NCBI GenBank assembly: GCA_035647075.1
Contig: DASROF010000055.1
Span: 1 to 35,743 of the forward strand
Origin: Gp6-AA40 sp035647075
GTDB taxonomy: Bacteria > Acidobacteriota > Vicinamibacteria > Vicinamibacterales > UBA2999
Direction: 5' to 3'
Length of the DNA stretch: 35,743 nt
Positions 15,467-24,052 of this stretch are shown here, in pieces; positions within the stretch are counted from its first letter, which is position 1; each line of letters starts with the position of its first letter. The position numbers and the translations under genes are program-made. The notes beneath the pieces are model-generated. The model was not told where the DNA came from, searched no databases, and was given only the letters and a program-made list of their open reading frames with translations.

Positions 15467-17813
15467 AGTTCCGCAGTGGCTTCCCGGTCTTCAGCGTGTG
15501 GGCGATCCGTTCCTGCGTCTTCCGCTCTGCGACGAGACTCAGAAATGCTTCGCGTTCGAGGTCGAGCAGATGCTGCTCCGTGACGACGCTCGCGTTTGGC
15601 AGTGAGCCGCCGGCCATGATCGTTGCGAGCTTCCGGCCAATCAGAGCGTCATGGTCGCTGATGCGGCCGGCGCGGTGCGCCAGATGCACGCCAAGCTTCA
15701 ACGGCGCCGCGACGGTGTCTCCGCCCACAGGAATCGCCTGTCGCGGTACGGGCGGCTGATATCCCTCGTGGACACGCTGCAAGGCACGGGTCTTTGCATC
15801 CGATAGCAAGCGCTCGCGATTCATCGTGTAGGCGTCGGTCGCCTGCAGGTATCCGAGCCGTTGCGCATCGGCCGCGCTTGTCGATGTTTTCGCGAAGCCG
15901 ATGTTTTCGAAGGCACGTTGAATCGTCGGCAGCAGGTCCGTCCCGATACGCGCGTCGGCGGCCCGGGCGACCATCTCCTTGGTGCCGCCGCCCGCGGGGA
16001 TCAGGCCGACGCCAACTTCAACAAGTCCGATGTAGGTTTCAGCCGCCGCCTGTATGCGATCGGCGTGCAGCGCGATCTCACAGCCGCCACCGAGCGCCAG
16101 TCCTGCGGGTGCGACGATGACCGGTACATCTGCGTAGCGCAGCGCCATCGTTGACTGCTGGAACGCCCGGACCATTAGGTCAATCTCATCCCAGTTTTCT
16201 TCCTGGGCCTCCAGCAGCACCAGCATCAAGTTCGCGCCGGCGGAGAAGTGGACGCCCTCGTTGCCGACGACCAGCGCTGCGAAGTTCGTTGAGGCCTCGC
16301 GGACGCCTTCGTGCAGCATCTGAATCGTGTCGCCGCCGATCGCGTTCATCTTCGAGTGGAACTCGACGGCGAGCACGCCGTCGCCAAGATCGACGAGGCG
16401 GGCGCCGGTGTTCTGCCGAACCGTGGCCGAGCGATCCTTCGCCGCCCGCAGAATCTGGAGGTCTGGCGCGGCTGGCGAGACTTCTCCGTCGCGTAACCGA
16501 TTCCGCCCGCTGGCGATGGCCTCACGCCACAGCTCCGGAACGTCGTGTCCGCCTCGATCGTCGTGGTGTCCGCCTTCAGGCGGACCCACGTCCGTCGTCA
16601 TCAACTCAGGCGCGGCCTTCCCGGCGGCGTCGAGCACCTGCTGAATGCCAATGGCATCGGCGACCTCGAACGGCCCGAGCTCCCAGCCGAAACCCCACCG
16701 CATCACCCGATCCACGTCGTCCGCGGAATAGGCGATCGCCGGTGTCACGCGAGCCGTGTACACCAGCGCAGGCGCGAGAGTTTCTCGAAGCAGCTGGCCG
16801 GCCTTGTCTTTGGCATGAAACAGCGTGCGAATCCGCTCGCCAACGTCGTTAATCGACCTGCCCGCTTCGATGGAACCGAGTTTCGGGGACTGCCGCGGAC
16901 GGTAGTCGAGCGTCTTCGGATCCAGCGTGAGGATTTCCGATTCGCCCGCCTGGTTTTTGATTCGCTTGTAGAAGCCCTGGCCCGCCTTCTCGCCGGTCAG
17001 GCCCCGCTCGACCATCTGCTTCACGAACGGCGGCAGGACGAACACTGACCTGGCGTCCGGATCGGCGAGACGCTCCTGCAGGTTCTCGATCACGTGAGCG
17101 AGGATGTCGACGCCGGCGAGATCGAGCGTGCGGAACGTCGCGCTCGCCGGACGGCCGATCGCGAGGCCGGTGATGGCGTCGATTTCCTCGATCGTGTATT
17201 CCCCGGCGGCAACTTGTGCCAGCAGCAGCGTGACTCCATAGAGCCCGATGTGGTTGCCGATGAAGTTTGGCGAATCCTTCGCGAGCACCACGCCCTTGCC
17301 AAGCCGGTGATCGGCAAACCTCGTGACGATATCGATGACGGCCGGCTGCGTGTCAGCCGTCGGAATGACTTCCAGCAACCGCAGATATCGTGGCGGGTTG
17401 AAGAAGTGCGTGCCCAGCCAGTGCCGGCGGAAATCGTCGCTGCGTCCCTCCGCGAGCGCGGCAATTGGAATCCCGGAGGTGTTGGAGCTGACGATGGAAC
17501 CGGGCCGTCGGGCGGCATCGACCTTCTCGAGCAGCGCGCGCTTGACGTCCAATCGCTCGACCACGGCTTCGATGATCCAGTCGGCCTCCGAGATGCGGCC
17601 AAGTCCGGCGTCGAAGCTGCTCGTCGTGATGAGCTTCCAGGTATCCGGCGTGAAGAACGGATCCGGTTTCAGCGTCCGTGCGCGCTGAAGCCCTTGCGCG
17701 GCTGCCTCAGGAGTGACGTCGAGGAGCAACGACGGGACGCCGGCGTTTGCGAAGTGGGCGGCAATCTGGCTGCCCATCACGCCAGCGCCGAGGACAGCGA
17801 CCGAGCGAATCAC
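15465..17813 (-). CDS. 3-hydroxyacyl-CoA dehydrogenase / enoyl-CoA hydratase fusion
   Basis: The 782-residue bifunctional beta-oxidation enzyme follows the FadN/FadB-like order. The NAD-binding domain comes first (VLGAGVMGSQIAAHF, residues 7-21; catalytic His in GTHFFNPPRYL), followed by C-terminal 3HCDH modules (NFIGNHIGLYGV, WGFGWELGPFEVADAIG). The crotonase domain runs from about 470, with oxyanion loops HFSAGANL and LALGGGCEIALHADRI. It would hydrate enoyl-CoA and oxidise the L-3-hydroxyacyl-CoA, linking the dehydrogenase and thiolase of this locus. The start is GTG 17813. A REP-like element at 16568-16585 is read in frame (VGPPEGGHH) in the linker just before VPELWREAIASG. Confidence 0.94.
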   Translation of the reverse strand: MIRSVAVLGAGVMGSQIAAHFANAGVPSLLLDVTPEAAAQGLQRARTLKPDPFFTPDTWKLITTSSFDAGLGRISEADWIIEAVVERLDVKRALLEKVDAARRPGSIVSSNTSGIPIAALAEGRSDDFRRHWLGTHFFNPPRYLRLLEVIPTADTQPAVIDIVTRFADHRLGKGVVLAKDSPNFIGNHIGLYGVTLLLAQVAAGEYTIEEIDAITGLAIGRPASATFRTLDLAGVDILAHVIENLQERLADPDARSVFVLPPFVKQMVERGLTGEKAGQGFYKRIKNQAGESEILTLDPKTLDYRPRQSPKLGSIEAGRSINDVGERIRTLFHAKDKAGQLLRETLAPALVYTARVTPAIAYSADDVDRVMRWGFGWELGPFEVADAIGIQQVLDAAGKAAPELMTTDVGPPEGGHHDDRGGHDVPELWREAIASGRNRLRDGEVSPAAPDLQILRAAKDRSATVRQNTGARLVDLGDGVLAVEFHSKMNAIGGDTIQMLHEGVREASTNFAALVVGNEGVHFSAGANLMLVLLEAQEENWDEIDLMVRAFQQSTMALRYADVPVIVAPAGLALGGGCEIALHADRIQAAAETYIGLVEVGVGLIPAGGGTKEMVARAADARIGTDLLPTIQRAFENIGFAKTSTSAADAQRLGYLQATDAYTMNRERLLSDAKTRALQRVHEGYQPPVPRQAIPVGGDTVAAPLKLGVHLAHRAGRISDHDALIGRKLATIMAGGSLPNASVVTEQHLLDLEREAFLSLVAERKTQERIAHTLKTGKPLRN
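16545..16590. repeat. REP-like palindrome plus half copy in the FadB-like gene
   Basis: The full palindrome GTCCGCCTTCAGGCGGAC is at 16568-16585. Just before it, at about 16541-16553, CGTCGTGTCCGCC repeats the left half only, suggesting a broken or slipped copy. The insert lies in an inter-domain linker. Confidence 0.8.
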
Positions 17814-17861
17814 AGTTCCAGTCTATCGACGGCGGGTGCGATTGGTCTAACGACTTTGCAC

Positions 17862-18788
17862 CTACTCGAGCGCAGCGCGGGCGATCGGCCGGGTCAGGCA
17901 GGTCGGCCCCCCGGCGCCCTTGGCGCTAATCTCGTGTCCGACGTACTCCGTGACGTCGACGCCAGTCTGTTCGAGTGCCGCGCGGGTTTTGGGATTTCCG
18001 GCCACCATCACACAACGGCCGGGGCTGAGCGCAAGAACGTTGCATCCCATGGAGTCGAATTCCTCGTCCGGAACGTCTATCAGTCGATACCCCCGATCGA
18101 GCAGCAGTTGCCTGAACGGCACAGGCAGCAGCCGCGAATAGACGACGGCGAGATCGCGATCGACCGGACTGATGAGCGACATCAGATGCATGACGTCGCT
18201 CTCGCCGCGCCAGTGGGGAAGCGGCACTTCGACGACGTCTACCGACTCACCGACGATCGCTCGCAGCTGATTGATTCCCTCGGCATTCGTCCGGTAGCCG
18301 AGGCCAACGACCAGTGTTCGATCGTCGAGCCAGACGACATCGCCGCCCTCCAGCAGGCCTGGAGCGTTGATGTGTCCGGCGACCGGGACCGGGGGCGTCA
18401 TCGCGCGAAACGCCTGCTCCTGCGCGTGCGGTTCGGACTGGCGCGCACGTTTTCCCATGCGACAAAGGATCAGTCCCTTCGGGCTGACGATCGATGCATC
18501 GCGGGCGTAGACGGAGTCCAATGTGGTTTCGGGAGTCCGCGGCAGCTGGTGGATGGCCGCCCCTGACGAGCGGAGGATTTCGAGAAATCGCTCGTACTCG
18601 TCAATGGCGGCGCCAAGGTCCGGGGCAGCGGTGAAGTTGAGCGGCTGCCATTCCGACGCAATCGTCCGTTCGTCAACGAAGGCGTCGCGCGCGTGCTTGA
18701 CGACCACGCTGATCAGCCGGCCGACTTCGGATAGCGCTGGCACCCCTGAAAGGGGTGCCCCACGAGCGTCTGGCGGCAGTGGCGTCAT
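17862..18788 (-). CDS. Dimethylargininase/arginine deiminase-family hydrolase
   Basis: The 308-residue protein matches the guanidine-modifying superfamily, DDAH branch. It has VYARDASIVSPKGLILCRMG (the ARD substrate site), LEGGDVVWLDDRTLVVG (catalytic Glu/Asp), ESDVMHLMSLIS (catalytic His), and the C-terminal GGPTCLTRPI with nucleophile Cys297. The reaction in known members is hydrolysis of dimethylarginine to citrulline and dimethylamine; related enzymes hydrolyse arginine. The ATG at 18788 overlaps the permease stop (ATGA), with ATG 18794 possible. The first 20 codons are altered by a GGCACCCCT palindrome (ARGAPLSGVPA). It is the last gene of the E1/ABC operon. Confidence 0.85.
   Translation of the reverse strand: MTPLPPDARGAPLSGVPALSEVGRLISVVVKHARDAFVDERTIASEWQPLNFTAAPDLGAAIDEYERFLEILRSSGAAIHQLPRTPETTLDSVYARDASIVSPKGLILCRMGKRARQSEPHAQEQAFRAMTPPVPVAGHINAPGLLEGGDVVWLDDRTLVVGLGYRTNAEGINQLRAIVGESVDVVEVPLPHWRGESDVMHLMSLISPVDRDLAVVYSRLLPVPFRQLLLDRGYRLIDVPDEEFDSMGCNVLALSPGRCVMVAGNPKTRAALEQTGVDVTEYVGHEISAKGAGGPTCLTRPIARAALE
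18739..18759. repeat. Second palindrome class, in the DDAH-like gene
   Basis: GGCACCCCT-GAA-AGGGGTGCC is a perfect 9-bp-arm hairpin followed by CCACG. It resembles in layout but not sequence the GTCCGGC class, and recurs at 22683. Confidence 0.85.
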
Positions 18789-19594
18789 TTCCATTTGATC
18801 AGGATCGATTCTCGATCGAAGAGTGAGATCGCTGCTCGAAGGACGAGCAGATTGCACACGGTCAGCACGGCGCCGATGGCCAGCAGGATGTGGGTATCCA
18901 GGACGACACCGCCGACGAATTGCGCCACTTGGAGGATGCCGACGGGAATGATGAGGACCAGCGCGCCGAGCTGCTGCGCGCTTCGGGGATCGTTCACGCG
19001 CGACGACGCGCAGACGGCGAGCTGGAGGCCGAACAGCGAGGCGAGCGGACCGATGAGGAACACCAGCCCGAGGGATCGCGGTGTGAGCAGCGCTCGCCAG
19101 ACGCCCGGCTCCGCGATCAACCCAATCAACACCACATACAGGACGAAACAGGCCGTGGTCAGCAGCACGCCGGGGATTGCTGCGCTGATCACTTTCGCTG
19201 CGAGCAGCTCGCGCGTCTTCAGTGGTGTGGCCAGCAGCGGCTCGAGCGTGCGCGCCTGTTTCTCCCCGATGATGCTGTGCGCGGCAACCGACATTCCACC
19301 CGTCACCGTCGTCAGGCCGACGAGCAACGCCAGCGTCTGTTGAAAGATGAACGCCTGGATTGCCGCCTCAGGGTTGAGTGTCGGGGCTGATGGCTCCGTC
19401 TGATAGAACAGCTTCGCGATGTCGAAATCGCTCGAGTCCGAGAGCCGCTCGCCGGTGACGGCCGGGATGATGACCGCAATGACGAAGGGATAGAAGATCG
19501 CCGCCAGTCCGGTCAGCAGCGATGGAATGAAGATGCCGGGGCTCTGCCGCAGTTCGGCGAAATCCTTGGCGACCAGCGCAGCCACGCGCCTCAT
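18785..19594 (-). CDS. ABC-2 type permease (NatB-like)
   Basis: The 269-residue protein has six or so membrane helices: about 20-45 (SPGIFIPSLLTGLAAIFYPF), then FIFQQTLALLVGLTTVTGG, GVLLTTACFVLYVVLIGLI, SLGLVFLIGPLASLFGLQL, ALVLIIPVGILQVAQF and ILLAIGAVLTVCNLLV. The cytosolic loop GEKQARTLEPLLATPLKTRELL is characteristic of ABC-2 permeases of the NatB/YhaP kind. It pairs with the ATPase gene directly upstream (ATGA overlap) and the two would form one exporter. The transported substrate (sodium, lipid or drug) is not identifiable. Confidence 0.88.
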   Translation of the reverse strand: MRRVAALVAKDFAELRQSPGIFIPSLLTGLAAIFYPFVIAVIIPAVTGERLSDSSDFDIAKLFYQTEPSAPTLNPEAAIQAFIFQQTLALLVGLTTVTGGMSVAAHSIIGEKQARTLEPLLATPLKTRELLAAKVISAAIPGVLLTTACFVLYVVLIGLIAEPGVWRALLTPRSLGLVFLIGPLASLFGLQLAVCASSRVNDPRSAQQLGALVLIIPVGILQVAQFVGGVVLDTHILLAIGAVLTVCNLLVLRAAISLFDRESILIKWK

Positions 19595-20496
19595 CGCCGG
19601 TCCTCCTTGAGCAGCCGGAGGTACACCTCTTCCAGCGTCCGCTCCTCGGGAATCACGGACACGATTCTCGCACCGGCATCGACCAGGGCTTTGACGATTG
19701 CCGGCGCGACCGGCGTCTCGCCGTCTACCGCGACGGACAGCGTGTGGTTTTCCGTCTTCACGTCTGTCGCGCCCGTCGCGCGAACGATGGCGTCGTAGTT
19801 GGCCGCGGGCTCGGTCACCGTGATCGAGACACGCCTGCCGAACAGGCGCGACCTGAGCGCATCGGGCGTATCGAGCGCGATCAGACGCGAGCGCAACACG
19901 GCGACGCGATCGGCGATGCGTTCCACCTCGTCCAGGTTATGCGTGGAGATCACGACGGTCCGACGCTCATTCTTCAGCCGGACAATCAACGCGCGCGTCT
20001 CGTGCGCGCTCTCGGGATCGAGCCCCGCGGTCGGCTCGTCGAGCAGTACGATCGACGGATCGTGGAGCAGCGTTCGCGCCAGGGCAACACGCTGCTTGAG
20101 CCCTTTCGAGAGCTGTGCGGCCTGGTCGCCGGCGCGATTGCCGATGCCAAACAGATCGAGAACGCGTTGGATCGCGTCGGCGCCGACCCCCTGCAGCCGC
20201 GCGTAGACCAGCAGGTTGTCGTACACGGTCAGCCGGTCCCAGAGGCCCGGCGCTTCGGTCAGGAATCCGATCCGGCCGCGCAGTCGCGACGACGTCGCCT
20301 GCATCAGGTCGCCGTCGATGTGAACCGTCCCCGATGAAGGAGTAATCAGCCCCGCCATCATCCGCAGCGTCGTCGTCTTGCCGGCGCCGTTCGGGCCGAG
20401 CAGCGCAAAAATCTCGCCCGGCGCAAGCGCGAATGACAGATCCTCGACCGCGACGCGGTCGTCGAATCGTCGCGTGAGATGGGACGCAGTCAGCAC
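19591..20496 (-). CDS. ABC transporter ATP-binding protein
   Basis: The 301-residue ATPase has Walker A GPNGAGKTTTLRM, Q-loop region GFLTEAPGLWDRL, signature LSKGLKQRVALARTLL, Walker B IVLLDEPTAGLDP and switch His in VVISTHNLDE, all in the first 200 residues. A C-terminal regulatory extension (TVTEPAANYDAIVRATGATD...) follows, as in the NatA/CcmA-like class. It starts with GTG 20496, seven bases after the E1 stop, and its stop overlaps the permease start, so the pair is translated together. Confidence 0.93.
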   Translation of the reverse strand: MLTASHLTRRFDDRVAVEDLSFALAPGEIFALLGPNGAGKTTTLRMMAGLITPSSGTVHIDGDLMQATSSRLRGRIGFLTEAPGLWDRLTVYDNLLVYARLQGVGADAIQRVLDLFGIGNRAGDQAAQLSKGLKQRVALARTLLHDPSIVLLDEPTAGLDPESAHETRALIVRLKNERRTVVISTHNLDEVERIADRVAVLRSRLIALDTPDALRSRLFGRRVSITVTEPAANYDAIVRATGATDVKTENHTLSVAVDGETPVAPAIVKALVDAGARIVSVIPEERTLEEVYLRLLKEDRR

Positions 20497-20503
20497 GCGC
20501 GCC

Positions 20504-22654
20504 CTAGTAGGCAGCGAGCGTCTTGATGGCCCTCAGGACGTCGGCGGACCCGGGCAGGATGACTTCTTCGAGCGCCGGCGCGTACGCAACAGGACAGTCG
20601 AGCGCTGCCACGCGTTTGACCGGCGCGTCGAGGTGCTCGAACAGCTCGTCGGAAATGCGCGCCGCGATCTCCGCGCCGAAGCCGCAGGTGAGCTGATCTT
20701 CGTGCGCGATGATCACGCGGTTCGTGCGCCGCGTGAATACGGCGATCGTCTCCCAGTCGTACGGAATGATCGATCGCAAATCAACAACCGCCACGCTGAT
20801 GCCATCACGTTCGGCTTGCTGTGCGGCGAGCAGCGTTCGCTGCACGAGCGCTCCCCAGGTGAACACGACGATGTCGTGGCCGTCCCGCGCGACAGAGGCC
20901 TTGCCGAACGGAATCATGTACTCGCTGCCGGGGTAGGGCGACTTGTTGTAGGTCTGCCGGTAGAGATGTTTGTGCTCGCAAAACAGGACCGGGTCGTCGC
21001 AGCGGATGGCGGTACGAAGGAGGCCGGCCGCGTCCTGCGCAGTCGAGGGAAACACAATCCGGATGCCCGGCGTGTGCGCAAAAATCGAGACGCCCGATTG
21101 GCTGTGATACGGAGCACCGCCGCGCAGATAGCCGCCGATGGGTACGCGGATGACAACCGGACACGACCAGCGATTGCCGGAGCGGTAGCGCATCATCGAC
21201 AGCTCATCGCGAATCTGCATGAAGCCGGGCCAGATGTAGTCGAAGAACTGGATCTCGACGACCGGCTTCAGGCCGCGAAGTGCCATCCCCACGGCGCGTC
21301 CGATGATGTTGGCCTCGGCAAGCGGCGAGTTGAAGACGCGTTCGCTGCCGTAGAGGCGCTGCAGCCCGTGCGTGACCTTGAACACGCCGCCTTTGCCGGC
21401 GACCTGCGCAAGCGCTTCCTCGCGCGAGGCGTCAGCCACGTCCTCGCCAAAGACGACGATGCGTGGATCGCGTCCCATTTCATCTTTGAGCGTCCGGTTG
21501 ATCGCGCTGACCATCGTGTCGGGCGCACCTTCCGGGACGGGAGGCGTCGCGAACGCATCCGACTTCGGATCAACGTCGGGCGAAAAGACGAAATCAGCCG
21601 CGGTGGCCGGATCGGGCATCGCGGCGTTGAGCGCGGATGCGGCGGCTTCGTTCACTTCCTGATCGACCGAGGCGGCGATCTCCGCCAGGTCCTCATCCTT
21701 CGCGAGTCCCTCGTGCTTGAGGAAATGGCGCATGCGCACGAGCGGATCGCGGCGCGCCTCGGCCTCTCGCTCAGCCGCCGTCTTGTACAGCTTCTCGTCG
21801 TCCGAGAGTGAGTGTGAGTACGGCCTGACGACTGTTGCGTGCACCAGCACTGGTCCATAGCCGGCCCGGAGGTGTGCCACCGCCTCGCGCATCGTGCGAT
21901 AGCTGGCGATGTAATCCGTGCCGTCGCAGCGGAACACCCGCAGGCCAACGAAGCTCTCGACGATGCGTGAGATGTCGCCGCCGGGGGTCTGCACTTCGAC
22001 CGGGACGGAGATGGCGTAGCCGTTATCCTCGACGAGAAACAGGACCGGCAGCTTCCGCGCGCAGGCGGTGCTCAGCGACTCCCAGAACTCTCCCTCGCTG
22101 GTGGCGCCGTCGCCGATCGACAGATAGGTGACTTCATCCGCGTGAAAACGTTCCTCGCGACCGGGGATCTGCTCGACGCGTTCGTAGATGCGGCGGGCAT
22201 CGGCGGAGCCGACGGCGTGCAGACACTGGGTTCCCGTGCAGCTGCTCTGCGACGGGATGTTCAGCGCGCGGTGTCCCCAATGCGACGGCATCTGGCGTCC
22301 GCTGTTCGCCGGATCCTCGATGGATCCAACGGACGCGAGAAACATCTCGCGCGGCGTCATCCCGAGCGTCAGGCACAGGGCACGGTCGCGGTAATACGGA
22401 AAAAACCAGTCGTAGCCGGGTTTCAGGTGCTTGCCGGCCGCAACAAGGATGGCCTCGTGGCCGGCGCCGCTGATCTGGAAATACGCCTTGGACTGGTTCT
22501 TGAGTTGAATCTCCTTGTCGTCGACGCGGCGCGACAGGAGCATCAGGCGATAGGCCGAGAGCAGGTCGTTTCTGGTGAGTCCCTCGTGGTCCCGACGCGC
22601 TTTTGCCGCAGAGGCGCGCGCGTCGGCGCCATTGGCCAGGGTCGACCCCTTCAT
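20504..22654 (-). CDS. 2-oxoacid dehydrogenase E1, fused alpha and beta subunits
   Basis: The 716-residue protein joins both E1 subunits. The alpha part (about 25-360) has the thiamin diphosphate motif GDGATSEGEF at 181-190 ending in Asn211, plus the HSLSDDEKLY phosphorylation-loop-like region. The beta part (about 375-716) begins SAINRTLKDEMGRDPRIVVFGEDVA and continues with FNSPLAEANIIGRAVG and FGAEIAARI. The overall type is the branched-chain/2-oxoisovalerate-like dehydrogenase, which oxidatively decarboxylates 2-oxoacids for transfer to the E2 lipoyl subunit. E2 and E3 are not in the window. Fused E1 proteins are known in several phyla. ATG 22654 is the start; a 7-base gap follows before the ABC gene. 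Confidence 0.92.
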   Translation of the reverse strand: MKGSTLANGADARASAAKARRDHEGLTRNDLLSAYRLMLLSRRVDDKEIQLKNQSKAYFQISGAGHEAILVAAGKHLKPGYDWFFPYYRDRALCLTLGMTPREMFLASVGSIEDPANSGRQMPSHWGHRALNIPSQSSCTGTQCLHAVGSADARRIYERVEQIPGREERFHADEVTYLSIGDGATSEGEFWESLSTACARKLPVLFLVEDNGYAISVPVEVQTPGGDISRIVESFVGLRVFRCDGTDYIASYRTMREAVAHLRAGYGPVLVHATVVRPYSHSLSDDEKLYKTAAEREAEARRDPLVRMRHFLKHEGLAKDEDLAEIAASVDQEVNEAAASALNAAMPDPATAADFVFSPDVDPKSDAFATPPVPEGAPDTMVSAINRTLKDEMGRDPRIVVFGEDVADASREEALAQVAGKGGVFKVTHGLQRLYGSERVFNSPLAEANIIGRAVGMALRGLKPVVEIQFFDYIWPGFMQIRDELSMMRYRSGNRWSCPVVIRVPIGGYLRGGAPYHSQSGVSIFAHTPGIRIVFPSTAQDAAGLLRTAIRCDDPVLFCEHKHLYRQTYNKSPYPGSEYMIPFGKASVARDGHDIVVFTWGALVQRTLLAAQQAERDGISVAVVDLRSIIPYDWETIAVFTRRTNRVIIAHEDQLTCGFGAEIAARISDELFEHLDAPVKRVAALDCPVAYAPALEEVILPGSADVLRAIKTLAAY

Positions 22655-22682
22655 CGCTGGCGCCGATTATGGCATTAACGCC

Positions 22683-22730
22683 GGGCACCCTGAAGGGGTG
22701 CCCTACTGGCCTGACGGGGTGCCCTACAGT
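22683..22730. repeat. Second palindrome class, copy plus half copy
   Basis: GGGCACCC-TGAAG-GGGTGCCC (about 22683-22703) is followed by a half copy ending in GGGGTGCCCTAC; that 12-mer occurs twice here. It fills most of the gap between the cupin and E1 genes. Confidence 0.8.
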
Positions 22731-22741
22731 TGGGTGCGAGC

Positions 22742-23083
22742 CTACGGTTCCGCGTCCACGAGCCAGTCCTGACGGATCGGGCTGAACACGTCGAGCTCGA
22801 ACGTGTCATCCAGCGCTTCGGCCTGGTGTGGGGTTCGTGAGGGGATGTGCAGGACCTCGCCTTCGCGCACGATGATTTCTTCACCACCGACAAGGAAGCG
22901 AAGCGCGCCCTGCAGGATATAGGTCATCTGCTCGCTGTCGTGCGCGTGCATCGGAATCAGGGCGCCGCGCTTCAGGTAGATCTGCGCCAGCATCTCGCGT
23001 TCACCGGCCACGATCTTCTGCGACACCATCTCGGTGACTTTGTCGAGCGCGATTTCGTCCCAGCGGTGCAGTCTAGCGGGCAT
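22742..23083 (-). CDS. Small cupin-domain protein
   Basis: The 113-residue single-domain cupin has motif 1 around MHAHDSEQMTYILQGALRFLVGGE (His-x-His with Glu) and motif 2 LHIPSRTPHQAEAL with the last metal-binding His. A small cytosolic metal-binding barrel is the likely fold; the reaction is not readable. The ATG at 23083 is preferred over GTG 23119 because the twelve extra codons come from the inverted repeat upstream and similarity starts at PARLHRWDEI. It sits downstream of the rhomboid gene on the same strand, with the long inverted repeat between them. Confidence 0.85.
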   Translation of the reverse strand: MPARLHRWDEIALDKVTEMVSQKIVAGEREMLAQIYLKRGALIPMHAHDSEQMTYILQGALRFLVGGEEIIVREGEVLHIPSRTPHQAEALDDTFELDVFSPIRQDWLVDAEP

Positions 23084-23091
23084 AAGAGGGT

Positions 23092-23263
23092 ACGGAGGCG
23101 ACGGAGTCAACGGTTTCACAGGAGCACGGAGACACGGAGACGAACAGAGAGAACTTAGTACAAGCGCCGAAGTCAGCAGCCGTTCGCACGCCGACCAATC
23201 GAACGGCCTCCGTGCGTCTCCGAAGCTCCGTTGCTCCTGTAAACCGTTATCTCCGTCTTCTCC
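23092..23263. repeat. Long imperfect inverted repeat between cupin and rhomboid genes
   Basis: The left arm (23092-23142) contains ACGGAGTCAACGGTTTCACAG and GGAGACACGGAGACG. The right arm (23207-23263) is its imperfect reverse complement (CTCCGTGCGTCTCCG, then CTCCTGTAAACCGTTATCTC). About 64 bases separate the arms and no coding frame is evident between them. It looks like a small palindromic mobile or structural element. Confidence 0.75.
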
Positions 23264-23270
23264 GCTAACT

Positions 23271-24026
23271 CTAATGCACGCGGCGATTGATGTCGTCTGC
23301 GCGGCCGCCTGAATACACGTCGAACTTCCGGCGCATCCGATTGATACGCCATTTCACGACGCGGTACTGGATCTCGGCCTTGAGGTTGAGGCGAGGTTTC
23401 TTCAGAAACAGGTAGCCAGCCGCCAGACCGCCCAGGTGCGTGGTGTGCGCGACGCCCCCGCTGCTGGCGCTCACGGCCGCCAGTAACGAAATGCCGCCCA
23501 TGATCATCACGAAATACCGTGCCGGCACCGGGAACACGAACATGACGAGAATCGGCCGGTGCGGGAAATACAACGCATAGGCGAGGAGGACACCGAAGAT
23601 CGCACCCGATGCGCCGATCGTCAGCGACTGGTAAAGCGATGAAAAGATGGCCAGCGGCACGAACGAAAGCACGACCGTGGTGAGCGCGGCGCAGACACCG
23701 CAGAAGAAGTAGAACTTCAGGAAGTAGCGCGTGCCCCACATCCGTTCCAGCTCGACGCCGAACATCCACAGCGACAACATGTTGAACAGGATGTGCCCGA
23801 CACCGCCCCGACTATGCAGGAACATGTACGTGGCGAGACGCCACAATTGACCCTGGCCAACCACGGCGGACGGCTGCATCCCAAACCAGTTCTGGACTGC
23901 GCCGTAAAAGAACGAGAGCACGAACATCACGACGTTCGCGATGATCAGCCACTTGACCGCAGGCGAGATTCCGCCCGGGCCGAAGGCGTACGACAAACCG
24001 GATGGTGATGGGGCTCGGCCTCGCAT
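23271..24026 (-). CDS. Rhomboid-family intramembrane serine protease
   Basis: The 251-residue membrane protein has six helices from about residue 25. Rhomboid marks are visible: the L1 region WRLATYMFLHSRGGVGHILFNMLSLWMFG, catalytic Ser140 in GASGAIFG, and catalytic His197 in THLGGLAAGYLF, giving a Ser-His dyad inside the membrane. The basic C-terminal tail (VKWRINRMRRKFD) is cytosolic. Bacterial members cleave single-pass membrane proteins or act in quality control; this one's substrate is unknown. The ATG at 24026 has a 26-base gap from the MFS gene stop. Confidence 0.93.
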   Translation of the reverse strand: MRGRAPSPSGLSYAFGPGGISPAVKWLIIANVVMFVLSFFYGAVQNWFGMQPSAVVGQGQLWRLATYMFLHSRGGVGHILFNMLSLWMFGVELERMWGTRYFLKFYFFCGVCAALTTVVLSFVPLAIFSSLYQSLTIGASGAIFGVLLAYALYFPHRPILVMFVFPVPARYFVMIMGGISLLAAVSASSGGVAHTTHLGGLAAGYLFLKKPRLNLKAEIQYRVVKWRINRMRRKFDVYSGGRADDINRRVH

Positions 24027-24052
24027 GGATTCCAGTCTCGTCTAATCGGGGG

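Noticed and set aside
17094..18566. Long plus-strand open frame of 490 codons opposite the fusion enzyme and DDAH-like genes
   Set aside because: It has no recognisable domain and is antisense to two well-supported enzymes; GC-rich codon bias leaves such frames open.
20378..21811. Long plus-strand open frame opposite E1
   Set aside because: Composition is Arg/Asp/His-rich shadow coding; E1 motifs on the other strand are unambiguous.
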